Shown: positions 43,029 through 51,540 of the stretch, piece by piece
Numbering within the stretch: position 1 is the stretch's first letter
Layout of the letters: every line of letters starts with the position of its first letter
DNA from: Pedobacter arcticus A12
GTDB lineage: Bacteria > Bacteroidota > Bacteroidia > Sphingobacteriales > Sphingobacteriaceae
Reading direction: 5' to 3'
NCBI RefSeq assembly: GCF_000302595.1
Contig: NZ_JH947125.1
Coordinates: 260,884-324,883 of the forward strand
DNA length: 64,000 nt
Notes under the pieces: model-generated
The model's input: the letters and a program-made list of their open reading frames with translations, nothing else
Told to the model about the DNA's origin: nothing
The model's database searches: none
Translations under genes and position numbers: made by a program

Positions 43029-43799
43029 TTACCCAGCCTTTTTTCCCTGCAAATTCTCAATAATGGTTTTTAAAATAGAACGCGTACTTGGTGACCACCA
43101 TTGCGCTAACATTTTGTCTAACGTCTCGGTTTGGTCCTCGTTCATTTTTTCGATCAAGGCTTTGCGTATGTTCAGCTTACTTTGTTGCCAAGTGTTTTGC
43201 TCCAATTGTAGGTAAACCTTCATCTGCTTTAAAGCTGCCGTCATCAAAGAGTCTATGGGTTTAACCACATCAACCAAACCTATAGTTTTTGCTTCGGCCG
43301 AACCCATTAGTTTACCCTCTAATAAATTGCGGTAAGCATTGCCTTTACCAATCCAAAAAGCATAAAGTTCAAAAATACTATCGGGTACAATAATGCCAAC
43401 TGGCACTTCATTTAACCCGATGATAAACTCGCCTTCCGCCATTACGCGGTAATCAGAACAAATTGCTAAAACACAACCACCTGCGGGGCTATGGCCACTT
43501 ATGGCAGTAATTAAAGGCTTTTTAAAACTGGTTAGCGCTTTAACTAAGTCTAAAAACTTGGCCCAAAAAACTTTCATCTGCAACTCATCATAACCATAAA
43601 GTTCAATTAAGTCTAAACCAGCCGTAAAAAAACCATGCTTACCGGTCAATATCACACCAAAAATGTTGGCGTCTTGTTCAATACTGGTAATTATTTTTTT
43701 CAACTCGTCCAGCATTTTCTCATTCATGGCGTTAGACTTTCCGCGGTCTAAAGCAATAATTGCTATGCTATCCTGTATGGTTATTTTAAGAGTCTCCAT
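43029..43799 (-). CDS. Crotonase-family enoyl-CoA hydratase/isomerase
   Basis: A 256-residue crotonase-fold enzyme. Oxyanion-hole segments are GKHGFFTAGLDLIEL and SGHSPAGGCVLAICSDYRVM; the catalytic-Glu region lies around FIIGLNEVPVGIIVPDSIF. It would hydrate or isomerise enoyl-CoA thioesters. Only 6 bases separate it from the upstream MG2/plug gene, suggesting one transcript, although the functions do not obviously match. The SDR 300 bases downstream may act on the same pathway. Confidence 0.9.
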   Translation of the reverse strand: METLKITIQDSIAIIALDRGKSNAMNEKMLDELKKIITSIEQDANIFGVILTGKHGFFTAGLDLIELYGYDELQMKVFWAKFLDLVKALTSFKKPLITAISGHSPAGGCVLAICSDYRVMAEGEFIIGLNEVPVGIIVPDSIFELYAFWIGKGNAYRNLLEGKLMGSAEAKTIGLVDVVKPIDSLMTAALKQMKVYLQLEQNTWQQSKLNIRKALIEKMNEDQTETLDKMLAQWWSPSTRSILKTIIENLQGKKAG

Positions 43800-43805
43800 T
43801 TTGTT

Positions 43806-46508
43806 TTATTTTTTTGGAATCACATTATAGTTGATTACTTTTCTAGCAAGATGACCATTTAAATCTGTTCCTTCAAGTATAACTCTGTATTTTCCTGTAT
43901 TATCTCCGTTATAAAAGCTCACGTTTGCGTTGCCTAACTTGTCTGTAATAATATTCGGGTTCCAGTAAATAGTAGTTCTTAAATCGGCAACGCTAGCGTT
44001 TAATTTTGGGTCGGCATAATTTGGGACATAAAATTCTTTAGTTTTTAAAAAACCAATAGGCTGGTAAGTAACTACGCCCGGTACAAATACTTTGCTCACG
44101 AAGCCTGGTTTGCCTCTTTTGGTATTGATAATAATCACACCGCCAGCACCTCCGCCTCCGTATATTGCAGTATAGGCTATACTTTTTAAAATTTCGATAG
44201 ATTCAACATCTTGAATGGGGATGTCGCTTAAAGACTCTGGCTCCATATTCATTCCGTCAACTATAATCTGCGCTTCTCTACCTCTGATATAAGCAATCCC
44301 ATCATTAATTGTTAAGCCAGCAATTCGCCCTTGCAATGCTTGTTCAATAGAAAAAGCGTTTCCGAAATCTTTTTCTGTTAACACTTTGTCCGCATTTCCA
44401 GAGCCGTTTAAATTTGATGTTTCTTGAACTTCGGGTTTTTTATCAACCACAACCACCTCGCCTAATAAAATAGAACGGTTTACAATTCCGTTTTTGAGCC
44501 ATTCTTCATATTGTGATTTGCTATTTTTTAGATAGGCCGTCATAGAATCGTTGATATTGACCGTTAAATCTGCCTGGTTTTTATTTTTTAATACAACCGG
44601 AAAGGTGCTGTTGTAAAGCTCAATCTCCACAAATTTTCGGTCTTTTACGTTTCTTGCCTGCACCATAAATCGGGTACTGTCCGGAAAGTAAAGACTATCG
44701 ACCATAAACTCGCCTAATGCATTTGTTTTAGTCTGCACTAAAAACGGTTTCTTGCCAGACGAAAATATGGTTACGGTACCGTCTACTACCGGTTTATCTT
44801 TTCCTCGGGTTACCCGCCCGCTAATGCTCAAAGTTTTTTCTGGTTTAAAAGTATCCTTTTGCGGAACGTTTAAATTTTTCCAGTTGAAACGGCGCCAGCC
44901 TTGGGTAAGCATCAATACATCAGTATCTATTGTTTTACTCTCGGTAATGTTGCTTAAGTAATAGTTGGGTTTTTCAACATAGCCCTTAATGTCGGAAGTA
45001 AGCAATAAGTTGGTAAAAATGCTTTCTTCCTCATCATTAGGTATGTTTACTTTGCCAGCATCAACTACCGCTATAGAGAACGCACCCATTACAGGCAGAC
45101 CATTGGAGCCTGTCGATTTTATGGATAAAGTAGCTTTGCTTCTTTGGGTGTATGTTGTTTTATCGGTGTTGATAGCTAACCCAATAGTATCTGTTGGCGG
45201 AATAAAAATCAGCCTTTCTGCTATAGGCTGCATGTTTTCATCAAATAGTGTAAATTGGTTAATGCCAGAAATAAACCGTGATCTATCAAGCTTTGCCGAA
45301 AACGCTAAGGACGTAATTTTTGAGCTGGCGGTATACAGTATATTGCCACTGTTTTGCGCAACTACAGTGAAAAATTTATTTAAGTTCTGCTGTAAAAAAC
45401 CATTATTAACAGCAACTTTAACGGTAATACTATCAGCTTGTGAACTCATTATACTTAATGTAGCACCTTCTGCCAACACGGTGGGTAGTTTGATGTTCCT
45501 TTCCGATCCATCTTCGAACTTTACTACGGCTTCGTAAGTTTTTCCTGCTTTAGGGGTTAAGCTAAAAATGCCCATTCCTAAATTGCGTGTGTTAATCAAA
45601 GCTAGTTTTTCGCCATTGTTATCCTGCACATATCCAGCTATTGCTTTTCCCAATCCATCTGCGCCTAAAGCTTTAAATGCAACCTTGCTTCTTACATCCT
45701 GTACTAAATTGCCGCCTTCTGGAAAAAACTGAACATCAACCGAGTTAGAGGTGCTTTTTATTGGTATAATTTTGTCTATCGTTGTGTTTTCGCCGATTTT
45801 AATTGCCGCATTGATACGCCCGCTATTTCCAAAAGATGCTTTGGTATTATTAAATCCTAACTCAATATTTCCTTTTTCATCGGTCTTAATTTTGCCTTTT
45901 GTAATTGTTTTACCTTCTATAACAACATTGTAGGTTACTTCTTTGTTAGCGTAAGGGTAGCCATCTAAATTGCTGAAGTTGATTTTTGAATTTATTTTTT
46001 CCGATTTTTCTTCCTGCGTAAAACTATATGTTGCTTTAGTAATCAATTGGTTAGCCCATGCGTTTCCAACCTTAAATGTTTTATCGTAAAAGAAAGCCTC
46101 GTCGTAATTACGCATCCATGTGGTATATGCCCGCAAGCGGTAATTTCCTTCTTTTATCGAATCTTTTAATTCAAAATTGCCCCAACCTAAACCAGCAACC
46201 AAAGGTAAACGCAAGGTTTTTTGTACCGAGTCTTTAGCGTCAATTAAATCAACATAAAGTATATTGCTGTTTGGTGTTGATTTTAAATTTTGTGCATCAA
46301 CAACATAAGCTTTAAACCAAATTTGATCCCCAACAGCGTAGTAAGGTTTGTCTGTATGGAGGTATATTTTTTCTTGTGTGTGAGTTGTAAAGTATTGCTG
46401 AAAACTTTTTAAAAACTTTGTCAGTGGGTCATCATCGGCTGTAAAGCTTAATAAAAAATAGGCGCTAGCGAATAGCAATAAAATGCCGGAAGTTTTTTTT
46501 GTTTTCAT
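43806..46508 (-). CDS. MG2-domain protein with TonB-plug domain but no barrel
   Basis: A 900-residue exported protein with a signal peptide (SGILLLFASAYFLLSFTA). The N-terminal alpha-2-macroglobulin MG2-like domain (~45-150) starts with EKIYLHTDKPYYAVGDQIWF. Several Ig-like modules follow, then a carboxypeptidase-regulatory-like domain (~575-650) and a TonB-dependent-receptor plug (~720-805: IEQALQGRIAGLTINDG, IIVDGMNM, GGGGAGGVIIINTKRG). There is no outer-membrane beta barrel after the plug; ~95 residues remain. The family recurs in Bacteroidota; partner and role are unknown. Confidence 0.85.
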   Translation of the reverse strand: MKTKKTSGILLLFASAYFLLSFTADDDPLTKFLKSFQQYFTTHTQEKIYLHTDKPYYAVGDQIWFKAYVVDAQNLKSTPNSNILYVDLIDAKDSVQKTLRLPLVAGLGWGNFELKDSIKEGNYRLRAYTTWMRNYDEAFFYDKTFKVGNAWANQLITKATYSFTQEEKSEKINSKINFSNLDGYPYANKEVTYNVVIEGKTITKGKIKTDEKGNIELGFNNTKASFGNSGRINAAIKIGENTTIDKIIPIKSTSNSVDVQFFPEGGNLVQDVRSKVAFKALGADGLGKAIAGYVQDNNGEKLALINTRNLGMGIFSLTPKAGKTYEAVVKFEDGSERNIKLPTVLAEGATLSIMSSQADSITVKVAVNNGFLQQNLNKFFTVVAQNSGNILYTASSKITSLAFSAKLDRSRFISGINQFTLFDENMQPIAERLIFIPPTDTIGLAINTDKTTYTQRSKATLSIKSTGSNGLPVMGAFSIAVVDAGKVNIPNDEEESIFTNLLLTSDIKGYVEKPNYYLSNITESKTIDTDVLMLTQGWRRFNWKNLNVPQKDTFKPEKTLSISGRVTRGKDKPVVDGTVTIFSSGKKPFLVQTKTNALGEFMVDSLYFPDSTRFMVQARNVKDRKFVEIELYNSTFPVVLKNKNQADLTVNINDSMTAYLKNSKSQYEEWLKNGIVNRSILLGEVVVVDKKPEVQETSNLNGSGNADKVLTEKDFGNAFSIEQALQGRIAGLTINDGIAYIRGREAQIIVDGMNMEPESLSDIPIQDVESIEILKSIAYTAIYGGGGAGGVIIINTKRGKPGFVSKVFVPGVVTYQPIGFLKTKEFYVPNYADPKLNASVADLRTTIYWNPNIITDKLGNANVSFYNGDNTGKYRVILEGTDLNGHLARKVINYNVIPKK

Positions 46509-46550
46509 TTACTTAGGATGATTTTTTTACAACAAGGTTTAAAATTTAAA

Positions 46551-46571
46551 AAAGCCTCTGTTAGAGGCTTT
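46551..46571 (-). terminator. Terminator after dcd
   Basis: AAAGCCTCT-GTT-AGAGGCTTT is a perfect 9-bp hairpin. Read on the minus strand, it follows the dcd stop by about 24 bases and is followed by TTTTTTAAATTTTAA. Confidence 0.8.
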
Positions 46572-46594
46572 AGGTATAAGTATTAATTTTCGTT

Positions 46595-47131
46595 TTAGAA
46601 CTGATTTTTCCACATCATGCTTTCTACAGGTTTGGTGGTTTTGTTGTTGTATTTTGCGTTTCCTTTGGTGTTGTACATGGTTTCTATATCACCTTCAACT
46701 ACAAAATAAATTAATTGTCCAATCGGCATTCCCGCGTAAATCCGTACAGGCTGTGTAGCAGATATTTCTAAGGTCCAAGTATTGCAAAAACCAACGTCTC
46801 CTTTTCCTGCTGTGGCGTGTATGTCAATCCCCAATCTTCCGGTGCTAGATTTGCCTTCTAAAAACGGAACATGTTTGTGTGTTTCGGTATATTCTAATGT
46901 AACACCAAGGTATAAAGTGTTGGGTTGTAGCACAAAACCTTCTTTCGGAATCTCAAAATGCTCAATAGTGTTGTGTTTTTTAGCGTCAAGTTCTCTGTCT
47001 TTATAGCAAGCCAAATGTTTTCCTAAATGCACATCGTAAGAATTAGTGCCTAAACAGTCTCTATTAAAGGGTTCTATTACAATTGTACCGGCTTCAATTT
47101 CTTTTAGTATAAGTTGGTCAGAAAGTATCAT
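46595..47131 (-). CDS. dcd: dCTP deaminase
   Basis: A 178-residue enzyme converting dCTP to dUTP for thymidylate synthesis. Family motifs are clear: NSYDVHLG near the N-terminus, HVPFLEGKSSTGRLGIDIHA and the catalytic Glu in NTWTLEISATQPVRIYAGMP. Length matches the usual trimeric enzyme. It is monocistronic with its own terminator, and divergent from the phosphopantetheinyl transferase gene across 71 bases. Confidence 0.95.
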   Translation of the reverse strand: MILSDQLILKEIEAGTIVIEPFNRDCLGTNSYDVHLGKHLACYKDRELDAKKHNTIEHFEIPKEGFVLQPNTLYLGVTLEYTETHKHVPFLEGKSSTGRLGIDIHATAGKGDVGFCNTWTLEISATQPVRIYAGMPIGQLIYFVVEGDIETMYNTKGNAKYNNKTTKPVESMMWKNQF

Positions 47132-47202
47132 GGTTTATTTTTGATAAACCCTAAATTATAATTAATTTAAAATACTTTCGATAATAAATTATAATTTTAG
47201 AA

Positions 47203-47841
47203 ATGCCTATAACTTTTTATCAAGATATTAACTCGGATACTGCTATCGGTTTATGGAAAATTACGGAGACTCCTGCAGAATTGGAGGCACAATTGCAACT
47301 TAAAGAGCATGAGATTGTTCTTTTAAAATCGTTAGGGAAAGAAAAAAGAAATTTGCATTGGCTGGCAACACGTGTGCTTTTGCGCAAAATGATTAATACC
47401 AACGAATACATTGATTTTCAGGTCGACGAAAGCGGGAAACCTTACCTTGCAAACCATCCTCACCATATTTCTTTAAGCCATTCTTATGATTATGCGGCGG
47501 TAATGGTAAGTAAAACCAGAAAAGTTGGGATAGATATAGAAGTTATAAAATCGAAGATAGAAAGGGTACAGCAAAAATTTTTGGCTGATAAAGAACTGGA
47601 GTTTATAGGCAAAACCGATAGGATTGAGAAACTTTACGTATGCTGGTGTGCCAAAGAAGCTTTGTACAAACTCAACGGAAAAAAAGAAACTTCGTTTAAA
47701 GATCACATCAAATTAAATGATTTTACTTACGCTGATGAAGGGATGCTAAAAGCGAAAATTGAGAAAAACAATCGCTTTAAAAATTACGTTGTTAATTTTA
47801 AAAGGATTGAAGATTACATGTTAGGCTACGTTTGCGAATGA
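47203..47841 (+). CDS. 4'-phosphopantetheinyl transferase superfamily protein (Sfp-like)
   Basis: A 212-residue enzyme that transfers the phosphopantetheine arm of CoA to carrier proteins. The two signature segments are VGIDIEVIKSKIERV (D and E metal ligands) and WCAKEALYKLNGKK (KEA motif); HHISLSHSYDYAAVMVS is the third. Its size fits the Sfp/AcpT-type group rather than short AcpS. It overlaps lipB by four bases (ATGA), so the two are translationally coupled; both act in carrier-protein or lipoyl modification. Confidence 0.92.
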   Translation: MPITFYQDINSDTAIGLWKITETPAELEAQLQLKEHEIVLLKSLGKEKRNLHWLATRVLLRKMINTNEYIDFQVDESGKPYLANHPHHISLSHSYDYAAVMVSKTRKVGIDIEVIKSKIERVQQKFLADKELEFIGKTDRIEKLYVCWCAKEALYKLNGKKETSFKDHIKLNDFTYADEGMLKAKIEKNNRFKNYVVNFKRIEDYMLGYVCE

Positions 47842-48542
47842 TAAAGAATAAAAAAGTAATTTTTGAAGATTGGGGTCTGCTTGATTATCAGGAAGCTTGG
47901 GATAGGCAGGAACAAGTTTTTTCTGAAGCGGTAGCTATCAAATCGTTCAACAGAACTCATCCCGATGAAGAAAAACAGACTACCAATACGCTTGTTTTTG
48001 TAGAGCATCCACACGTATATACTTTAGGGAAAAGTGGTAAGCCAGAAAATCTGTTGTTGGATGAGAGCCAGTTGAAAGAGAAAGAAGCCACTTATTATAA
48101 GATTAACCGTGGTGGTGATATTACCTATCATGGGCCAGGGCAATTGGTAGGTTATCCCATTTTAGACCTCGATAATTTTTTTACCGATATTCATTTATAC
48201 CTCCGAACTTTAGAGGAGGCCGTGATTCTTACACTTAAAGATTATGGCATAACAGCGGGTAGGTATCCCGGTTTTACCGGTGTTTGGATTGATGCCGATA
48301 ATGAGAAAGCTCGAAAAATTTGTGCAATGGGTGTACGTTGTAGTCGTTGGGTAACCATGCATGGTTTTGCTTTTAATGTAAATGCCAACCTGGATTATTT
48401 TAAAAATATAGTGCCTTGTGGTATCGATGATAAAGACGTTACCTCTATGCAACGCGAACTGGGGCACCCCGTAGCTATAAATGAAGTTAAAGAAAACCTA
48501 AAACAACATATTGCCGTACTTTTTGATATGCAAATGGTATGA
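47838..48542 (+). CDS. lipB: Lipoyl(octanoyl) transferase
   Basis: About 234 residues. LipB moves octanoate from acyl carrier protein to lipoyl domains. The family motifs are RGGDITYHGPGQLVGYPI, the catalytic Lys in ARKICAMGVR and the catalytic Cys in IVPCGIDDKDVTSM. The start is the ATG inside ATGA shared with the upstream gene, which is preferred over a TTG two codons earlier. Coupling to the phosphopantetheinyl transferase is logical, since the substrate is octanoyl-ACP. Confidence 0.94.
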   Translation: MIKNKKVIFEDWGLLDYQEAWDRQEQVFSEAVAIKSFNRTHPDEEKQTTNTLVFVEHPHVYTLGKSGKPENLLLDESQLKEKEATYYKINRGGDITYHGPGQLVGYPILDLDNFFTDIHLYLRTLEEAVILTLKDYGITAGRYPGFTGVWIDADNEKARKICAMGVRCSRWVTMHGFAFNVNANLDYFKNIVPCGIDDKDVTSMQRELGHPVAINEVKENLKQHIAVLFDMQMV

Positions 48543-48545
48543 TGT

Positions 48546-49274
48546 ATGAAAATTTTATTTTTTTTAGGATTAGGAAGCTGTTTATTTTTTGGTGGATGCA
48601 GTAAAAAAAGCGATGCTACAATTATAACCAAAACAGAGCCACCAGTTTTAGTGGTTGGCCCAATTGCTAGAGACCTAACTTATTTGGCTTTAGGCGATTC
48701 TTATACTATCGGCCAGTCTGTAGAAACCAGCCAAAATTTCCCGAACCAATTGGTTGATCAGTTGAAGAGGGCTGGTTTAAATATAACACCCAAAATTATT
48801 GCCCAAACCGGTTGGACTACCACTAATTTAAAAGGCGCAATTGCATCCGCAACCTTAGCTCCAAAATACGATTTTGTAACTTTGCTAATTGGCGTTAACA
48901 ACCAGTATCAAGGTGGTGATGTCAATAATTACCGGAAAGAATTTGGAGAATTATTGCAAACAAGTATTCAATATGCTGGCGGTAATGCCTCTAGTGTGGT
49001 GGTTTTATCGATACCCGATTATAGCGTAACCCCTTTTGCAGGAAACAATCCCAATATAACCTCCCGTATCGCAACAGAGATTGATGCATACAATCAGATT
49101 AATAAAGAAGAGACAGAAAAACTCAAGGTTAATTATTTGGATATTACGTCTATTTCTAGAGAAGCTAAAAACAATAGGAATTTGATTTCAACAGATGGAT
49201 TGCATCCGTCGGCCACAATGTATCAAGAATGGGTTAAGCTTTTAGCGCCATTAGTCTTAGCAAACCTTAAATAA
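48546..49274 (+). CDS. SGNH/GDSL-family lipoprotein hydrolase
   Basis: A 242-residue lipoprotein with the signal FLGLGSCLFFGGCSKKSD. The catalytic Ser lies in LALGDSYTIGQS (block I), the Asn region is LLIGVNNQYQGG (block III) and DGLHPSATM (block V) gives the Asp/His pair. Such enzymes are esterases or lipases acting in the periplasm or at the outer membrane. It starts three bases after the lipB stop and ends with a strong hairpin, so it completes the PPTase-lipB operon. Confidence 0.92.
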   Translation: MKILFFLGLGSCLFFGGCSKKSDATIITKTEPPVLVVGPIARDLTYLALGDSYTIGQSVETSQNFPNQLVDQLKRAGLNITPKIIAQTGWTTTNLKGAIASATLAPKYDFVTLLIGVNNQYQGGDVNNYRKEFGELLQTSIQYAGGNASSVVVLSIPDYSVTPFAGNNPNITSRIATEIDAYNQINKEETEKLKVNYLDITSISREAKNNRNLISTDGLHPSATMYQEWVKLLAPLVLANLK

Positions 49275-49292
49275 ATTTATAACTGGCTACAT

Positions 49293-49329
49293 AAAAAAGA
49301 GCGGTTGGTTTAACTAAATGCTCTTTTTT
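49293..49329 (+). terminator. Terminator after the SGNH gene
   Basis: AAAAAAGAGC (49293-49302) pairs with GCTCTTTTTT (49320-49329) across a 17-base loop. The T-rich arm follows on the plus strand; on the minus strand it can also terminate uraH, whose stop is 21 bases away. Confidence 0.7.
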
Positions 49330-49349
49330 CATTGGTGTAAAATAGTTTT

Positions 49350-49760
49350 TTAATTGCCTCTATACGTTGAGTATCCAAACGCAGAAAGGGTAATGGGCAC
49401 ATGATAGTGCTGTTTTTTGTCCTTAATTTCGAAAACTACCTCAATAAATGGGTAAAAAGTTTCTGTATTACTCTTCTTAAAATAGTCGCTAACTAAATAG
49501 GTTAGTTTATAGATCCCTAAATTGTCATTTGCTGAGTTGAGGAAATCACCTATACGACCATTTACATCAGTTGTTTTTTCATCTATAAAAAACCATTTTT
49601 TAGTATCTGGGTTTTGCTTTTCCAATTTAATTGTAACACCCGAAGCTGGCGCACCTTTGCTGATGTCTAAAATGTGACTAGAGAGTTGATAGGTTTTTTC
49701 TTGTGAGAAGGCGAAACTTGTTAAAAAGAATAGTAAAGCCGCAAAAGTTATCTGTTTCAT
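49350..49760 (-). CDS. uraH: Exported 5-hydroxyisourate hydrolase (transthyretin-like)
   Basis: 136 residues with a signal peptide (ITFAALLFFLTSFAFSQ) and the transthyretin-like fold. It hydrolyses 5-hydroxyisourate in urate breakdown. The N-terminal HILDISKGAPASGVTIKLEK, the R of DVNGRIGDF and the C-terminal HYHVPITLSAFGYSTYRGN match the family. The terminal tetrapeptide is YRGN, where YRGS is usual. I chose MKQITFAALL (49760) as start. No other purine-catabolic gene is adjacent, and export suggests a periplasmic role. Confidence 0.88.
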   Translation of the reverse strand: MKQITFAALLFFLTSFAFSQEKTYQLSSHILDISKGAPASGVTIKLEKQNPDTKKWFFIDEKTTDVNGRIGDFLNSANDNLGIYKLTYLVSDYFKKSNTETFYPFIEVVFEIKDKKQHYHVPITLSAFGYSTYRGN

Positions 49761-50115
49761 ATTTATCATTTTTATACAGATTAAACCTTTGTACAATCAT
49801 ATTGTTTGATGAAGATTGTTAAAAGATGTTAACGTAAAGTTTTAAATAGTTGACATAAAAGAGAAGCAAACTTAAACAGCATTGCTTCTTAATAGTTGCC
49901 TTACCTATATTTATTAATACCTAGATTTTGTCAAAACATTTCATGATGTAAAATTACTGCGTGAAATGTTTTGATAGATGCCTAGAAACACGTAGATGAG
50001 TAAGTAAATGGAGTTATCTAGAAATATTGAAGCTGATAGCAATATAAACTATCTCATGTTAAATAACGTTAATGTTTAGGTTTTGCGCAAAAGAAAGATA
50101 AATTTGCAAATTGAA
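49761..50115. other. 355-base gap with two inverted repeats
   Basis: No gene is supported between divergent uraH and the FKBP genes. Two hairpins are present: AGAAGCAA (49862-49869) with TTGCTTCT (49882-49889), and the 13-bp perfect pair listed separately at 49931-49974. Confidence 0.65.
49931..49974. repeat. Perfect 13-bp inverted repeat
   Basis: TCAAAACATTTCA (49931-49943) and TGAAATGTTTTGA (49962-49974) are exact reverse complements separated by 18 bases. No T run follows, so a simple terminator is unlikely. It lies about 140 bases before the FKBP start and 170 before that of uraH. Its role is unknown: a protein-binding site, an RNA hairpin or a small mobile remnant are all possible. Confidence 0.75.
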
Positions 50116-50598
50116 ATGAAAATGAAGAATTATATATACATTTTGCTAATTGCCATATTAGCAATTGGTGCTTGTAAAAAGGAACCATATGTTGACTATC
50201 AGGCAATAGCGCTGGAACAATATGGAAAAGATACCGTAATTATCAATAAATATATTGTTGATAATGATATTCCAGCAGTTAAAGACTCGACTATGGATAT
50301 CTATTACCAGATTATTGAACCGGGGACGGGAGATGTAGTTCCTAATGATTACTCCATGATTACCATAGATTATACGGGAAAATTATTAAACGGAACAACG
50401 TTTGATCAAGGTACTGCCGCGAAATTTCAGCTTGGATCTTTAATAGCCGGATGGCGTTTAGGAGTGCCTAAGATCAGAAAAGGCGGCAAAATCCGCTTAA
50501 TTATTCCTAGCGGTTTTGGTTACGGTGGTTCTGCTTCCGGCAAAATTCCGGCAAACTCCATATTAGATTTCGAAATCGAATTAAAAGAAATACAATAG
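50116..50598 (+). CDS. FKBP-type peptidyl-prolyl isomerase lipoprotein
   Basis: About 160 residues: lipoprotein signal (LLIAILAIGACKKEP), a short linker and a FKBP domain (~65-160). YSMITIDYTGKLLNGTTFDQ and GWRLGVPKIRKGGKIRLIIP are domain landmarks; FGYGGSASGKIPANSILDFE is the usual C-terminal loop. It would catalyse proline isomerisation in the periplasm. The start (ATG 50116) was preferred over an upstream in-frame TTG. The next gene begins directly after its stop, so both are one transcript. Confidence 0.88.
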   Translation: MKMKNYIYILLIAILAIGACKKEPYVDYQAIALEQYGKDTVIINKYIVDNDIPAVKDSTMDIYYQIIEPGTGDVVPNDYSMITIDYTGKLLNGTTFDQGTAAKFQLGSLIAGWRLGVPKIRKGGKIRLIIPSGFGYGGSASGKIPANSILDFEIELKEIQ

Positions 50599-51489
50599 AT
50601 GATAAAGAAAATTTTAAGCTTATCTATCATAGCGATTCTGGCTTTAGGAGCATGTAAAAAAGAAACTAGATCTTTACAGGAAATAGAGGAGCAAAATATA
50701 GAGGCTTATTTAAAGTCAAATAATTTGACGGACTTTAAAAAAGAAAAAGCTACGTACACTAACGGAAGTAGTGTTGATACAGCGTTTTATTATTATAAAG
50801 TAATAAATCCTGGAACTGGGGAAGAAGTTGGTTATCCAAGTTATGTTGGAGTGTCACAAACTACTACCTCTATTAATAAAAGTGTAAAGTTTGAGTTTTC
50901 AAAATACAGCCCTCAATATAATTACTTAGGCTATATTACGCCTACATCTTGGAGAGAGAGTCTTTTGAAAATAAAAAAAGGTGGCGAAGTAAGAGTAATT
51001 ACACCATCTTATTTAGCGTATGGAAAAACTGGTTCAGGTTCAAGCTTGCCAGGTAATGCTATTTTGGATACTAAACTTAGCTTAGTTAACGATGTTGACA
51101 GAGTAGCTTATGAAGATAAGTTGATTCAAGAATATTTGGTTGAGAAAAATCTAACTGCTACTAAAGATGCAAATGGTATTTATTATAATATTATAACACC
51201 GGGAACTGGAACGGCTATTACTTCTACTGCGGCGAGTGTTAAAGTTGCTTATACAGGTAATTTGTTGACAGGTAGTGTTTTTGATAGCGCAACAAATAGC
51301 TCTCCTTTAACAATCAACATTGCTTCAACCATAGAGGGCTGGAGAATAGCGGTGCCTTTAATTAAAGCTGGCGGAAAGATTAAGCTTTACATTCCATCAA
51401 GATATGGTTACGGTGCTACACCAAGTAATGGTTTACCCGCTAACGCGATTCTGGAGTTCGAAATTGAATTGATTGAAGTTACCAACTAA
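50599..51489 (+). CDS. Two-domain FKBP-type peptidyl-prolyl isomerase lipoprotein
   Basis: A 296-residue lipoprotein (SLSIIAILALGACKKET). The first FKBP-like domain (~65-160) is divergent: it keeps LKIKKGGEVRVITPSYLAYG but lacks the usual DYTG start. The second (~185-295) is canonical (VKVAYTGNLLTGSVFDS, GWRIAVPLIKAGGKIKLYIP, YGYGATPSNGLPANA). The pattern suggests duplication of a single-domain ancestor, with the first copy losing active-site residues. It directly follows the single-domain FKBP gene and ends with a strong terminator. Confidence 0.88.
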   Translation: MIKKILSLSIIAILALGACKKETRSLQEIEEQNIEAYLKSNNLTDFKKEKATYTNGSSVDTAFYYYKVINPGTGEEVGYPSYVGVSQTTTSINKSVKFEFSKYSPQYNYLGYITPTSWRESLLKIKKGGEVRVITPSYLAYGKTGSGSSLPGNAILDTKLSLVNDVDRVAYEDKLIQEYLVEKNLTATKDANGIYYNIITPGTGTAITSTAASVKVAYTGNLLTGSVFDSATNSSPLTINIASTIEGWRIAVPLIKAGGKIKLYIPSRYGYGATPSNGLPANAILEFEIELIEVTN

Positions 51490-51513
51490 AACAAACAATA
51501 TTTACGTTAAAAT

Positions 51514-51540
51514 AAAAGCAATCCAAAAAGGGTTGCTTTT
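51514..51540. terminator. Bidirectional terminator between FKBP and photolyase genes
   Basis: AAAAGCAATCC (51514-51524) pairs with GGGTTGCTTTT (51530-51540), with one wobble or mismatch near the loop. Poly-T follows on the plus strand and poly-A precedes it, so it can serve both convergent genes. It overlaps the photolyase stop codon. Confidence 0.85.

Noticed and set aside
44989-45537. 182-residue frame opposite the MG2/plug gene
   Set aside because: Fully antisense to a well-supported long gene; composition reflects its complement.
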